NCBI GenBank assembly: GCA_903824855.1
Contig: CAIJYI010000004.1
Location: 1 to 41,151 of the forward strand
From: an uncultured bacterium
Lineage (GTDB): Bacteria > Patescibacteriota > Minisyncoccia > Phycocordibacterales > CAIJYI01
DNA: 41,151 nucleotides
Direction of reading: 5' to 3'
In this document: piece after piece, positions 30,485 to 40,624 of the stretch
Numbering within the stretch: position 1 is the first letter of the stretch
How the letters are laid out: each line of letters starts with the position of its first letter
The notes under the pieces: model-generated
Databases searched by the model: none
The model's input: only the letters and a program-made list of their open reading frames with translations
What the model was told of the DNA's origin: nothing
Program-made: the position numbers and the translations under genes

Positions 30485-30973
30485 TTAACTATTTGGTCGT
30501 AAGGTCTTTATCAATGTATCCACCGCCTTCAGGAACATCTCGGTATTCATCGGACAACCGGGCAATTCCACATCTACTTTCACAACATCGGAAACTTTAA
30601 GAACTTTTGGAAGTGCACCAAATCTGGTAATAAGAAAATCTATTTCAGCATTTTGTGCCTCGGTAAAAGTATTGCGTTGACCTGCAGGAAGTCCGACGAC
30701 AGCACAAGCTCCGACGGCGACGAGGTATTTTGTTTTGCTTCTAATTTCTTTTACCTTCTCTTCTTGATCCGGCCCTGCGATAGCTCCTTCAACGAATGCG
30801 ACATCGAATTCGTCCATAATATTATGAGATTTCAAAACCTTCACATGGCGAAAATCAAAAATTCTTTTCCAATCCTGCCAGTGGTCGTTCATGATTTCGG
30901 TCATCATAATCGTGCTGTCTTCACAGCAAGAAAACGAAAACCATCCTAACTTAATTTTTTCTTGATTTTCCAT
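30485..30973 (-). CDS. [NiFe] hydrogenase small subunit
   Basis: 162 residues, a minimal small subunit with only the flavodoxin-like proximal-cluster domain. Cluster ligands visible are Cys16/Cys17 (FSFSCCEDS), Cys90 (VGACAVVG) and Cys140 (ELPGCPMN). The usual CxxC reads CCEDS, so the second position is Ser20. There are no extra ferredoxin domains and no signal peptide. It passes electrons from the NiFe centre to a partner not encoded here. First gene of the hydrogenase operon. TATAAA (30979-30984) lies 5 bases before the ATG, suggesting a leaderless start. Confidence 0.85.
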   Translation of the reverse strand: MENQEKIKLGWFSFSCCEDSTIMMTEIMNDHWQDWKRIFDFRHVKVLKSHNIMDEFDVAFVEGAIAGPDQEEKVKEIRSKTKYLVAVGACAVVGLPAGQRNTFTEAQNAEIDFLITRFGALPKVLKVSDVVKVDVELPGCPMNTEMFLKAVDTLIKTLRPNS

Positions 30974-30978
30974 AAAAC

Positions 30979-30984
30979 TTTATA
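30979..30984 (-). promoter_or_regulatory. Possible -10 box of the hydrogenase operon
   Basis: TATAAA, 5 bases before the small-subunit ATG, the same spacing as for the APC permease gene. Confidence 0.45.
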
Positions 30985-31014
30985 ATTTAATTCAATACTA
31001 ATTTATTATATTAT

Positions 31015-31437
31015 CTACTTAGGTGAAGACATAATTCCAATAGGTGCGGCGCCGTCTATTTCAGGAAATGTCTGCAATTTATTTATGGCTTTAATAATGT
31101 TACTAGAATCAAAAGCACGAGGTAAGGAAATTCTCCATATATGAGATTGTGGTTTTTGGCTTTCAACACGACCGTTTATTTCTTTTATTATTTCATTAAT
31201 TCGCGAATCAGGAATACCCGCCTTTGAAACGACGATGACACAATTAGCAATAACATTTCCAAATCCGGGAAGATTGGTGGTTTTCATTTCACGGCACGTT
31301 GTATAGTTATTACTCATAAACAAAGGAAAAACTATCACAAAAGTAACCGCACAGATAATTATAGAAATCAGCGAAATCCACCATTTTTGATTTTTCTTAA
31401 AACTAAACTTTTTCTTTGATGTATTTTGATTTTCCAT
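31015..31437 (-). CDS. Membrane-anchored small protein, unknown function
   Basis: 140 residues. A basic N-terminus is followed by one membrane helix (about 21-41) and an outer domain of about 95 residues. The part VSKAGIPDSRINEIIKEING...IWRISLP...LQTFPEIDGAAP has the rhythm of a protease propeptide/inhibitor-like fold, but this is a loose impression. It lies 41 bases upstream of the hydrogenase small-subunit gene on the same strand. No SD; TAATAA lies 5 bases before the ATG. Confidence 0.55.
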   Translation of the reverse strand: MENQNTSKKKFSFKKNQKWWISLISIIICAVTFVIVFPLFMSNNYTTCREMKTTNLPGFGNVIANCVIVVSKAGIPDSRINEIIKEINGRVESQKPQSHIWRISLPRAFDSSNIIKAINKLQTFPEIDGAAPIGIMSSPK

Positions 31438-31594
31438 AGTATTTATTATGTGTTACCAACGGTTTTATTATACCAAAAAGTAACGTTTTGGGACAATTAT
31501 TTTTGTATTTTTTATTTTATGGGTGTATGATTATGGCATCCTTATCAGTTTATCAAATTACCTTTTATAGTTTGGTAAATAAAAAAATAAATTT

Positions 31595-31777
31595 ATGTCT
31601 TTGGAATCAAAGCCGGAGCGTGAAGCCCCCATTGGCGATTTTATTACGATTGCGACGATGCACATAAAAGATGGAAATCTTGCCGAAGCAAACAAAGTCA
31701 TGCAAAGTGCCATACTGGCAAAAAGATATGATGACGCTGAAATAATCGGACAACTTCTCGACAGTTCTCGAGAATAA
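31595..31777 (+). CDS. Small protein, unknown function
   Basis: 60 residues, soluble and probably two helices (IATMHIKDGNLAEANKVMQSAIL, then YDDAEIIGQLLDSS), resembling half of a tetratricopeptide-type hairpin. A TATAGT lies 23 bases before the ATG. No SD. A good terminator follows directly, which supports a real gene. Confidence 0.5.
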   Translation: MSLESKPEREAPIGDFITIATMHIKDGNLAEANKVMQSAILAKRYDDAEIIGQLLDSSRE

Positions 31778-31782
31778 ATAAA

Positions 31783-31818
31783 AAACTCATCCGCCTTGCA
31801 ACGAATGAGTTTTTTTGT
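31783..31818. terminator. Terminator between convergent genes
   Basis: AACTCAT...ATGAGTT stem and T7; it separates the 60-residue gene from the convergent APC permease gene. Confidence 0.8.
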
Positions 31819-31831
31819 ATTATTTTTTGAA

Positions 31832-34153
31832 TTATCGAACCCAATTCATAAATCTTTCCCATTTTGCTTCAACCATCCCCTGGTGCCCTCGAACAATCAT
31901 AACAGAAGCATCTACGTGTTTTGCGAGAAGTTCGGGAATCGCACCCAGTCTGATTTCTCGAAGCATGTGAGGAGCCGAGGCACTAATGATAACGAGTTTT
32001 CCTTCCTTTTGGAAATTTGCCTCTTTAATAATTGCCATTATGACGGATTTTGCGGGAACAACCTTTACTTGTTCAAAATCCTCAAACTTACGATTCAGAG
32101 AAGTCAGGAGGTCCTTAGTAATGTCGTTCCCCATTTCTTTCTGTTCCGGAGGAACGACAGAAATGAGTTTCATTTTTGGATGGTAATGTTTGTGGACAGC
32201 ATCAAGAATTTCTCCTGTTAATGAAAGATACGGCGAGCCGACGCGCAATTCTTTTGCCAACAAAACTGAGGTGATTGGTTGAGGATTTTTCAACAAAAGT
32301 ATATCAATGTTTGTTTCTCTAAGAATTCGGTCTATTTTACTTCCGAAGACAACTCCCTTCGTTGATGTAAATCCACCCCAGTTTAGGAGAAGCATGTCAC
32401 ATTCCTCCATTTTTATAACATCAAGTAATGTATCAACCGTGTCGCGTCCGACCATGGCTAATCCGTGAAAATTAATATCTTCTTCACCTTTATTGTTGTG
32501 GTTAAATTCTTGGACCCATTCTTTCATGTGTTCGAACAGGTGCTGATCTCTCGTCATTGTGGCCCCGTCAACCAACATAAGTGGGTGCGGAATGGTGTGC
32601 ACGGTCGCAGCGATAACTTCGCCGTGATATTTACTTGCGATAGCAAATGACATTTCAGCCAGGTGTTTCAATTCATCGACAGTGATATAAGGAGGAATTG
32701 GAAGAAGAATTCGTTTTCCTGTTTTAGCGATAACCCTCACTGATTCTTCGTAGAAGATTTCACCCTCAAAACTCGCTCGATTTTGTTTCATCGCGTAACT
32801 AAAATAATTAATGAGCCCGATGAGCGACCAGAAAATGGTAACAATCCATGCAACAGGATTTACGTTGAGCATAGTAAGCGCCAAGATGAGATAAATGAAA
32901 GTAGCCAAAAGTGGAATGAATGGGAACATTGGAATTTTATAATTCCATTTTGTTTTTGGATATTTATAGTGAATTCGGATACCGGCAATATTAAGTTGTA
33001 AGAACAATAAAACAAAGAGAAGAGAGGCGGCAGAAGCGACATCAAAAAGAGGAAGTGTCATAACCATCACAGAAATAAGGATTACGGAAACGATAACAGC
33101 CAAGTGAGGAGTGAAGTTTTTCTCATGAATTCGAGAAAGTCGCACCCAGAAATTTTTATCTCTCGCCAGCGCAAAAGCCACGTGACTGGAAGAAAAAATT
33201 GTTGTATTCAAGGCTGCAAGATTTGCCAAAAATCCTCCGATAGCGAGAAAGAGTGCTCCATAAGGCATAAACATTTTCGCCGACTCCACGATGGCTCCTT
33301 CTTTGTAACTTCCAAGCAATTGCCATACGGGAATTCCGGTAGATGTCGTAGCTCCCATAATAATAATACTTAAAAGAACGTAAATGGCAGAAACAATCGC
33401 CCATGAGGTAAAGAGCCCGACTTTAATATCATGCGCAGGATTTTTTGTTTCTTCTCCCGCTTGTACTTGAATTTCAGATCCCTCGAAGGCAATATAGAAA
33501 AAACAAGTCGCAGCAAAAACACCAACAACACCATGAGGAAGAAAGGGGTGGAAGTTTACAAAAGGAAGTGGCATTCCAATCATTTGTTTAATGCCAAAAT
33601 AGGCATATCCCGCTAAAATGGCGAGAAGTCCAACCGTAATATAATTTCCGATGCTTCCGGTTGCTTTCGCTCCTTTCCAGTTGATATATCCAAAGAAAAT
33701 AATCATCGCGAGTGCCGCCATTTTTTCACCGGCAAAAAAACCTGATGTCGCAAAGAAATTAAGCCCAAACATATTGAGAATCCAGATTGCGTAATATCCG
33801 AAAGAAAGCGCATACACACCACAGGCGGCGGCGTGAGCGAACCACGAAAGCCAACCGGACATAAATCCTTGAAAATTACCGAGACCTTTTCGAACCCAAA
33901 GATATCCTCCTCCCGCTTCAGGGAAAGTCGTCCCGAGAGCAACGTACATTTGGAGATTAAGAAAAGCGACAAAAGCACCGAGTATCATCGCAAGAAAGAG
34001 TCCGGGGCCTACTAAATTAATTGCCGGTCCGAGTAATGAGAAAATTCCTCCTCCGATAAGCGAACTTATTCCGATGAAGACTATCGAAGCTGGCCCAAGG
34101 GTGCGTGCCATTTTCACTTCATAGGGAGCCTTCTCTTTTTGTTTTGTTGTCAT
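31832..34153 (-). CDS. APC-family permease with C-terminal UspA-like region
   Basis: 773 residues. Residues about 15-470 form a twelve-helix amino acid/polyamine/cation permease with the helix-1 motif GISSLIGGGIFSL. Residues about 490-770 are a cytoplasmic tail with two regions like universal stress proteins (ILLPIPPYITVDELKHLAEMS..., later KLVIISASAPHMLREIRLGAIPELLA and VDASVMIVRG). Fusions of this kind occur in bacteria and archaea; the tail may sense nucleotide or energy state. Substrate unknown, probably amino acids or their derivatives. TATAAA lies 5 bases before the ATG, so the message may be leaderless. Confidence 0.87.
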   Translation of the reverse strand: MTTKQKEKAPYEVKMARTLGPASIVFIGISSLIGGGIFSLLGPAINLVGPGLFLAMILGAFVAFLNLQMYVALGTTFPEAGGGYLWVRKGLGNFQGFMSGWLSWFAHAAACGVYALSFGYYAIWILNMFGLNFFATSGFFAGEKMAALAMIIFFGYINWKGAKATGSIGNYITVGLLAILAGYAYFGIKQMIGMPLPFVNFHPFLPHGVVGVFAATCFFYIAFEGSEIQVQAGEETKNPAHDIKVGLFTSWAIVSAIYVLLSIIIMGATTSTGIPVWQLLGSYKEGAIVESAKMFMPYGALFLAIGGFLANLAALNTTIFSSSHVAFALARDKNFWVRLSRIHEKNFTPHLAVIVSVILISVMVMTLPLFDVASAASLLFVLLFLQLNIAGIRIHYKYPKTKWNYKIPMFPFIPLLATFIYLILALTMLNVNPVAWIVTIFWSLIGLINYFSYAMKQNRASFEGEIFYEESVRVIAKTGKRILLPIPPYITVDELKHLAEMSFAIASKYHGEVIAATVHTIPHPLMLVDGATMTRDQHLFEHMKEWVQEFNHNNKGEEDINFHGLAMVGRDTVDTLLDVIKMEECDMLLLNWGGFTSTKGVVFGSKIDRILRETNIDILLLKNPQPITSVLLAKELRVGSPYLSLTGEILDAVHKHYHPKMKLISVVPPEQKEMGNDITKDLLTSLNRKFEDFEQVKVVPAKSVIMAIIKEANFQKEGKLVIISASAPHMLREIRLGAIPELLAKHVDASVMIVRGHQGMVEAKWERFMNWVR

Positions 34154-34230
34154 AAATGTTTATAAGCAAATAATGTTCCGTAAATAAAAAAGGTGCTGCA
34201 TGATAAAAGCAGACCAAAAAAAATATATTA

Positions 34231-34374
34231 TTATATGTCGCTCGGATTAGCAAACATTGTTTCTGTTCCGCTAAAATAGCGACTGGAAAAAACAACACCG
34301 CACAAGCCGAATATTATGATAAAAATAAACCCGATTAAAAACTTGAAAAATGACTTATTTAAGACAGGTTTCAT
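34231..34374 (-). CDS. 47-residue single-pass membrane protein
   Basis: A short gene supported by its promoter: TGG-TATAAT (34383-34388) ends 8 bases before ATG 34374, the arrangement seen for many genes here. The product has a basic N-terminus (MKPVLNKSFFKF), one membrane helix (about 11-30) and a short polar tail (SRYFSGTETMFANPSDI). No family recognised. It lies alone between the APC permease and the gatA-linked gene on the same strand. Confidence 0.55.
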   Translation of the reverse strand: MKPVLNKSFFKFLIGFIFIIIFGLCGVVFSSRYFSGTETMFANPSDI

Positions 34375-34382
34375 GTACGTAT

Positions 34383-34388
34383 ATTATA
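34383..34388 (-). promoter_or_regulatory. Extended -10 box of the 47-residue gene
   Basis: TGG-TATAAT, 8 bases before the ATG. Confidence 0.6.
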
Positions 34389-34440
34389 CCACAAGATAAA
34401 ATGACCATGCAAGAAAAGGATTAGACAGAAATTTGAAATT

Positions 34441-35025
34441 TTAAATATATTCAAACTCCTTAAACACTTTTTCATAAAGCCTGACGGCACGGTTCGCCTG
34501 ATGCTTCGTCAATAGAAATGTTGAACCTTGATGAGCTATATAATTTCGAACTTTATGAGCTTCCCATGCGTCATTTATGGTGGCAAAATCAGCAACCTTG
34601 ATTTGTTTCATCATTTCACCCAGAGTCGTTCCCGGGTAACCCAATTTTTTAACAAGTTCTTCCAACATTGAATCAGCTTCCATAATGGCAAGTTTCCATT
34701 CCGCCGGATTAGCGCTCGCAATGTACCCTTCCACAATGTCCCATCTTTTTGATTTAACTTTTTCTAATTTAATTCTTCTTAAGGCTGAGTCTTTTCTATT
34801 TTTCCTTACTCTCTCATTTATTCGTATTATTAAAAACGCGATACCGACAAAAAAAGCGACAGAAATTGTGAATAAAAAAAGTTGGAAATAGAAAAAAGCG
34901 TTGCTCGCATAAAAACCGGCTGCGTATCTTCCCGGGTTAGTAATCATTCCTAATAACTGCCCCGCTGCGGGAACATTATTAAAAATTCCATTATCTTGAA
35001 GGGGTACGTTGTAAGTGACGTTCAT
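34441..35025 (-). CDS. Membrane protein with HEPN-like domain
   Basis: 194 residues. An outer or periplasmic N-terminal segment (1-43), one membrane helix (44-68), a basic linker, and a helical C-terminal domain (about 95-190). That domain contains RNYIAH (160-165), the Rx4H pattern of HEPN domains, many of which are RNases or tRNA-linked. The stretch EADSMLEELVKKLGY preceding it fits the HEPN helix bundle. The ATG is one base behind the gatA stop, so expression is tied to gatCA. Function unknown; RNase activity is a guess. Confidence 0.6.
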   Translation of the reverse strand: MNVTYNVPLQDNGIFNNVPAAGQLLGMITNPGRYAAGFYASNAFFYFQLFLFTISVAFFVGIAFLIIRINERVRKNRKDSALRRIKLEKVKSKRWDIVEGYIASANPAEWKLAIMEADSMLEELVKKLGYPGTTLGEMMKQIKVADFATINDAWEAHKVRNYIAHQGSTFLLTKHQANRAVRLYEKVFKEFEYI

Positions 35026-35026
35026 T

Positions 35027-36448
35027 TTATTTCGTCGCGTCTTTGGCGACCCTAAATAATATATCTTCTCTCATGTACGGAGCAATAATGTGGAAACCTG
35101 CGGGAAGCTCGTTTTCTCCTTCTTTAACAGTTCCCGAAGGAACAGAAATAGCTGGCAATTCGGCGATATTTGCAGGAACAGTGAAAATATCTGCGAGATA
35201 CATCTGGAGAGGATCATCCATTTTAGCCCCGAGTTTCCATGCGGGCGAGGGTGTTGTTGGAGTAACAATTACGTCAACATCTTTAAAAGCGGTATCGAAA
35301 TCTTTTCGAATGAGCTTGCGAGCTTGTATTGCTTTATTGTAATAGGCGTCAGCGTAGCCGGCAGAAAGAACGTACGTCCCGAGCAAAATTCTTCTTCTCA
35401 CTTCTTCCCCAAAACCGATGTGTCTGGTTTTTTTATACGAATCGGAAACATCTTTTCCTATTTCTGAAAGCCCGAAACGAATACCGTCAAAACGGGCAAG
35501 ATTTGATGAAACTTCGGCTGGCATTAAAATGTAATACGTCGCGAGAGAATATTTCATGTACGGAAGCGAAACATCTACGATTTCGTATCCTTTATTTTTA
35601 AGCGCAGTAATCGTCGCTTCAAAATTTTCAAGCATCGAAGCATCCAAACCTTTCATGGATAGAAAATCTCTCGGGATACCGATTTTTAATTTTGTCTTTT
35701 CTTCTTTTTTAGGATAGAGGTCTCCCGGAATCGTAGTGCTATCCATCGGGTCACATCCACGAATGGCGTCAAAAATAATTTCAGCGTCTTCAACTGTTTT
35801 TGTGAAAGGTCCTATTTGATCAAGAGAAGAAGCCATCGCCATAAGTCCAAAACGGGAAACTGCGCCATAGGTAGGTTTCATTCCGACAATTCCACAAAAA
35901 GCCGCCGGCTGTCTGATAGAACCGCCGGTATCTGAACCGAGCGAACCGAGTGCCATATCGGAAGCGACGACAGCGGCAGAACCACCCGATGAACCACCGG
36001 GAACGCGAGTCATGTCTCTTGGGTTTTTTGTTTTTCCGTAGGCGCTCGTTTCTGTCGAACTTCCCATGGCGAATTCATCCATGTTTGTCCTGCCGAGAAG
36101 AACAGCGCCCGCTTCTTTTAATTTTGCGATGACTGTCGCATCATACGTTCCAATGTGACCTTTTAAAATTTTTGAAGAGGATGTCGCTTCTTTGCCGAGG
36201 ACGAGCATGTTATCTTTAACAGCCAAAGGAATTCCTGTTAAGGAAACAGCCTTCCTTGCTTTTATCATTTCATCAGCGCGTTTTGCTTGTTCAAGAACAT
36301 CAGAATACACTTCAATGTATCCAAAAATTTCCTCATTCTTTTTTGCAATATTTTCAAGATAGGATTCGGCTAATTCAACTGCGGTAAAATCACCGTCATC
36401 CAGATGTTTACGGGCTTTTGCAATGGTTAGTTCTGAAAGATTAATCAT
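35027..36448 (-). CDS. gatA: Glu-tRNA(Gln)/Asp-tRNA(Asn) amidotransferase subunit A
   Basis: 473 residues, normal length. Amidase-signature catalytic triad Lys78 (AVKDN), Ser153 (PGGSSGGSAA) and Ser177 (TGGSIRQP). GatA releases ammonia from glutamine or asparagine, which GatB uses to amidate mischarged Glu-tRNA(Gln) or Asp-tRNA(Asn). The gene follows gatC by 11 bases; gatB is not in the window. No SD. Confidence 0.97.
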   Translation of the reverse strand: MINLSELTIAKARKHLDDGDFTAVELAESYLENIAKKNEEIFGYIEVYSDVLEQAKRADEMIKARKAVSLTGIPLAVKDNMLVLGKEATSSSKILKGHIGTYDATVIAKLKEAGAVLLGRTNMDEFAMGSSTETSAYGKTKNPRDMTRVPGGSSGGSAAVVASDMALGSLGSDTGGSIRQPAAFCGIVGMKPTYGAVSRFGLMAMASSLDQIGPFTKTVEDAEIIFDAIRGCDPMDSTTIPGDLYPKKEEKTKLKIGIPRDFLSMKGLDASMLENFEATITALKNKGYEIVDVSLPYMKYSLATYYILMPAEVSSNLARFDGIRFGLSEIGKDVSDSYKKTRHIGFGEEVRRRILLGTYVLSAGYADAYYNKAIQARKLIRKDFDTAFKDVDVIVTPTTPSPAWKLGAKMDDPLQMYLADIFTVPANIAELPAISVPSGTVKEGENELPAGFHIIAPYMREDILFRVAKDATK

Positions 36449-36459
36449 ATGAAATTATT

Positions 36460-36750
36460 TTACAAAATTTTCCTCACTTTAATGTAATTCCCTTCCTTCT
36501 CAGGAGCATTTTTTACAATGGATTCGGTATACTTCCCCGTTTCGTGCGGGTCTCCATCTTCACGCAAAACATTGTGGTTCAGCCCGATGACGGGAGTATC
36601 AGAAGATTCATCTTCTTTTGAAAGCCCTTGAACTTCGGAGACGTACTCCAAAACACCCTCCATTTTTTTTCGGATGCTTTCTGTTTCATTATCAGCAACC
36701 TCAATGCGAGCCAAATTGGCAAGATTTTGAATATCTTCTGTGGTAATCAT
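36460..36750 (-). CDS. gatC: Glu-tRNA(Gln)/Asp-tRNA(Asn) amidotransferase subunit C
   Basis: 96 residues, the typical size. Opening IQNLANLARIEVADNE and the C-terminal GNYIKVRKIL are characteristic; GatC wraps between GatA and GatB and stabilises the complex. First gene of gatC-gatA-(HEPN-like). TATGAT (36757-36762) is exactly 6 bases before the ATG, implying a leaderless operon mRNA. Confidence 0.93.
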   Translation of the reverse strand: MITTEDIQNLANLARIEVADNETESIRKKMEGVLEYVSEVQGLSKEDESSDTPVIGLNHNVLREDGDPHETGKYTESIVKNAPEKEGNYIKVRKIL

Positions 36751-36756
36751 TGCTTT

Positions 36757-36762
36757 ATCATA
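36757..36762 (-). promoter_or_regulatory. -10 box of gatCA operon, leaderless start
   Basis: TATGAT, 6 bases before gatC ATG. Confidence 0.65.
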
Positions 36763-36793
36763 CCGTATTTTCCGGAGAATTGGAAGAATCGAT

Positions 36794-38815
<2,022 letters not shown>

Positions 38816-38821
38816 TTAGAC

Positions 38822-38827
38822 AGTATA
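38822..38827 (-). promoter_or_regulatory. Extended -10 box of ligA, leaderless start
   Basis: TGT-TATACT, 6 bases before the ATG, directly joined to the T-run of the pilD terminator. Confidence 0.7.
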
Positions 38828-38854
38828 ACAAAAAACCCTCCAACAGTGGAGGGT
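38828..38854 (-). terminator. Terminator of pilD
   Basis: ACCCTCCA-loop-TGGAGGGT with T6 on the minus strand. The T-run serves as spacer of the ligA promoter. Confidence 0.85.
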
Positions 38855-38867
38855 CTGGAAATTTTGT

Positions 38868-39713
38868 TTAATACATCCAGAGGGTAATAATGTTTGTAAA
38901 AGAGGGAATGAAAAATACGAGGAAAATTCCGACCAAGAGAAACGGAGCAAAAGGAATCTCACTCTTCAAAGTAATTCGATGTCGAAGGACAGTATATTGA
39001 GAAAGCTTGCCGGCTAAAATAATCAAAATTCCGACGATTGCTCCAATCCAAAAAGCTAATACAATAGCAATCAACCCTGCTTTAATTCCAAGAAACCAAC
39101 CGAGTCCAAGGGTAAGCTTTGCATCCCCGAGCCCCATCCAGCGACCACCTGAAACAAGCCATAATATAGCAAAAGGCGCGGCAAGTAATGGGCCGGCGAA
39201 AAAATCCCACATCGAAGGGGCAACGGAAAAAGTTTCAGGCATAAAAATTATGCGAAGAAGCGCAATCGCGGCAAAAGAATAGGCCCAGAAATCAGGAATG
39301 ATTTTATGTTTGAAATCATACACCCCAATACAAAGGAGGAGACCGAAAACAATAATACATACAGCGATATACAAAAACCAGACCGTATTAAGATTTTCCG
39401 AAGAAATATTACTTATGAAATTCTCAAATCCACCCATTTTCCAAAAAATCAGAGATGAGAGCACCCCCATTATGACTTCAACGATGGTATATTGTTTTGA
39501 AATTTTACTCTTGCAAAAATGACATTTTCCACGAAGAGCGAGGAAAGAAAATACAGGAAAAAGTTCTTTCCATGTGAGCTGTTTATTGCACGAAAAACAG
39601 AATGATCTTCCAAGAATCGTTATTCCCGTATTATAACGATAAATAACTACATTGAGAAAACTCCCAATAATCGCACCGAAAATAAATGTAAAAAAGTAAA
39701 AAATATATTCCAT
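38868..39713 (-). CDS. pilD: Prepilin peptidase (A24 family)
   Basis: 281 residues, about seven or eight membrane helices. N-terminal motif GSFLNVVIYR, two CxxC pairs (Cys39/42 and Cys64/67) of the methylase-type zinc region, and the two catalytic aspartates in YDFKHKIIPD and GLGDAKL. It cleaves and N-methylates prepilins such as the one at 27180. The gene stands alone, not with pilMNO. TGT-TACAAT (39722-39727) is 8 bases before the ATG. Confidence 0.94.
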   Translation of the reverse strand: MEYIFYFFTFIFGAIIGSFLNVVIYRYNTGITILGRSFCFSCNKQLTWKELFPVFSFLALRGKCHFCKSKISKQYTIVEVIMGVLSSLIFWKMGGFENFISNISSENLNTVWFLYIAVCIIVFGLLLCIGVYDFKHKIIPDFWAYSFAAIALLRIIFMPETFSVAPSMWDFFAGPLLAAPFAILWLVSGGRWMGLGDAKLTLGLGWFLGIKAGLIAIVLAFWIGAIVGILIILAGKLSQYTVLRHRITLKSEIPFAPFLLVGIFLVFFIPSFTNIITLWMY

Positions 39714-39721
39714 ATAGAGTT

Positions 39722-39727
39722 ATTGTA
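39722..39727 (-). promoter_or_regulatory. Extended -10 box of pilD
   Basis: TGT-TACAAT, 8 bases before the ATG. Confidence 0.55.
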
Positions 39728-39844
39728 ACACAAAAAAGTTGTTGGGCAATGTATATAAAAATCATGAGGATGCGATGTGCTATGAATTTATACCGTTTTA
39801 TAGGGCAAATTTGCGGGCGAATTTAAAAAACGATATACTACTAC

Positions 39845-39850
39845 TATAAT
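39845..39850 (+). promoter_or_regulatory. -10 box of ABC exporter ATPase gene
   Basis: TATAAT, 8 bases before ATG 39859. Confidence 0.6.
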
Positions 39851-39858
39851 TAATCTAT

Positions 39859-40575
39859 ATGATAAAAGTTGAAAATCTCACAAAAAGCTATAATGAGCGC
39901 ATCGTTGTTCGGGGTCTTTCTTTTGAAGTAAAAAAGGGTTCAATTCTCGGATTTCTTGGGGCGAATGGCTCGGGAAAAACGACGACAATTAAAATGATGG
40001 TGGGAATTACCACACCTGATTCCGGGAAAATTTTTCTTGACGGAAAATCAATCTCCGAGTGGGAAACAAAAAAGATACTTGGATTCATGCCGGAATTGCC
40101 CAGTTTTTATGAATATCTTACCGGTGGTGAATTTCTTAGTTTTTGTGAAGATTTATCAATTTCGGGCGATTCTCGCAAAAAGAAGGAACTCGAAGAAATT
40201 TTTACAAAAATCGGACTTCTTGAAGCAAGAGATATTCCGATTCGAGAATATTCAAAAGGAATGCGCCAAAGGCTTGCGTTTGCTCAAGCTATCATTCATA
40301 ACCCTGAATATATTTTTCTTGACGAACCCCTTGATGGCCTCGACCCTTTGGGGAGAAAAGCCTTCAAACAATTTATTAAAGAACTCAAAAATGAAGGGAA
40401 AACAATTTTCTTCAGCTCTCATATCCTTTTTGACGCAGAAGAGCTTTGCGATGAAATTGCAATAATAAACAAAGGAGAACTTTTATATAAAGGAAATATT
40501 CCTGATTTCTGCAAAGGAAGAACACTTGAAAGACAATTTGTCGATACCGTTGAAGCCGCCAATAATCCGCAGTAA
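39859..40575 (+). CDS. ABC-2 type exporter ATP-binding protein
   Basis: 238 residues. Walker A GANGSGKTT (about 35-43), Q-loop region FMPELPSFYEYLT, signature YSKGMRQRLAFAQA, Walker B YIFLDEPLDGLD, H-loop SSHIL. The signature reads SKGMR rather than SGGQ, usual for the CcmA/NosF exporter group. Its partner permease begins 49 bases downstream. The exported substrate is not evident. Near-leaderless start as judged by the -10 box. Confidence 0.9.
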   Translation: MIKVENLTKSYNERIVVRGLSFEVKKGSILGFLGANGSGKTTTIKMMVGITTPDSGKIFLDGKSISEWETKKILGFMPELPSFYEYLTGGEFLSFCEDLSISGDSRKKKELEEIFTKIGLLEARDIPIREYSKGMRQRLAFAQAIIHNPEYIFLDEPLDGLDPLGRKAFKQFIKELKNEGKTIFFSSHILFDAEELCDEIAIINKGELLYKGNIPDFCKGRTLERQFVDTVEAANNPQ

Positions 40576-40608
40576 AGACAGCCTGCTATGTTCGGAAACA
40601 GAGTAAAC

Positions 40609-40614
40609 TATAAT
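40609..40614 (+). promoter_or_regulatory. Possible -10 box before ABC-2 permease gene
   Basis: TATAAT, 10 bases before ATG 40625; the permease may have its own start besides read-through. Confidence 0.4.
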
Positions 40615-40624
40615 TTAAATCATC

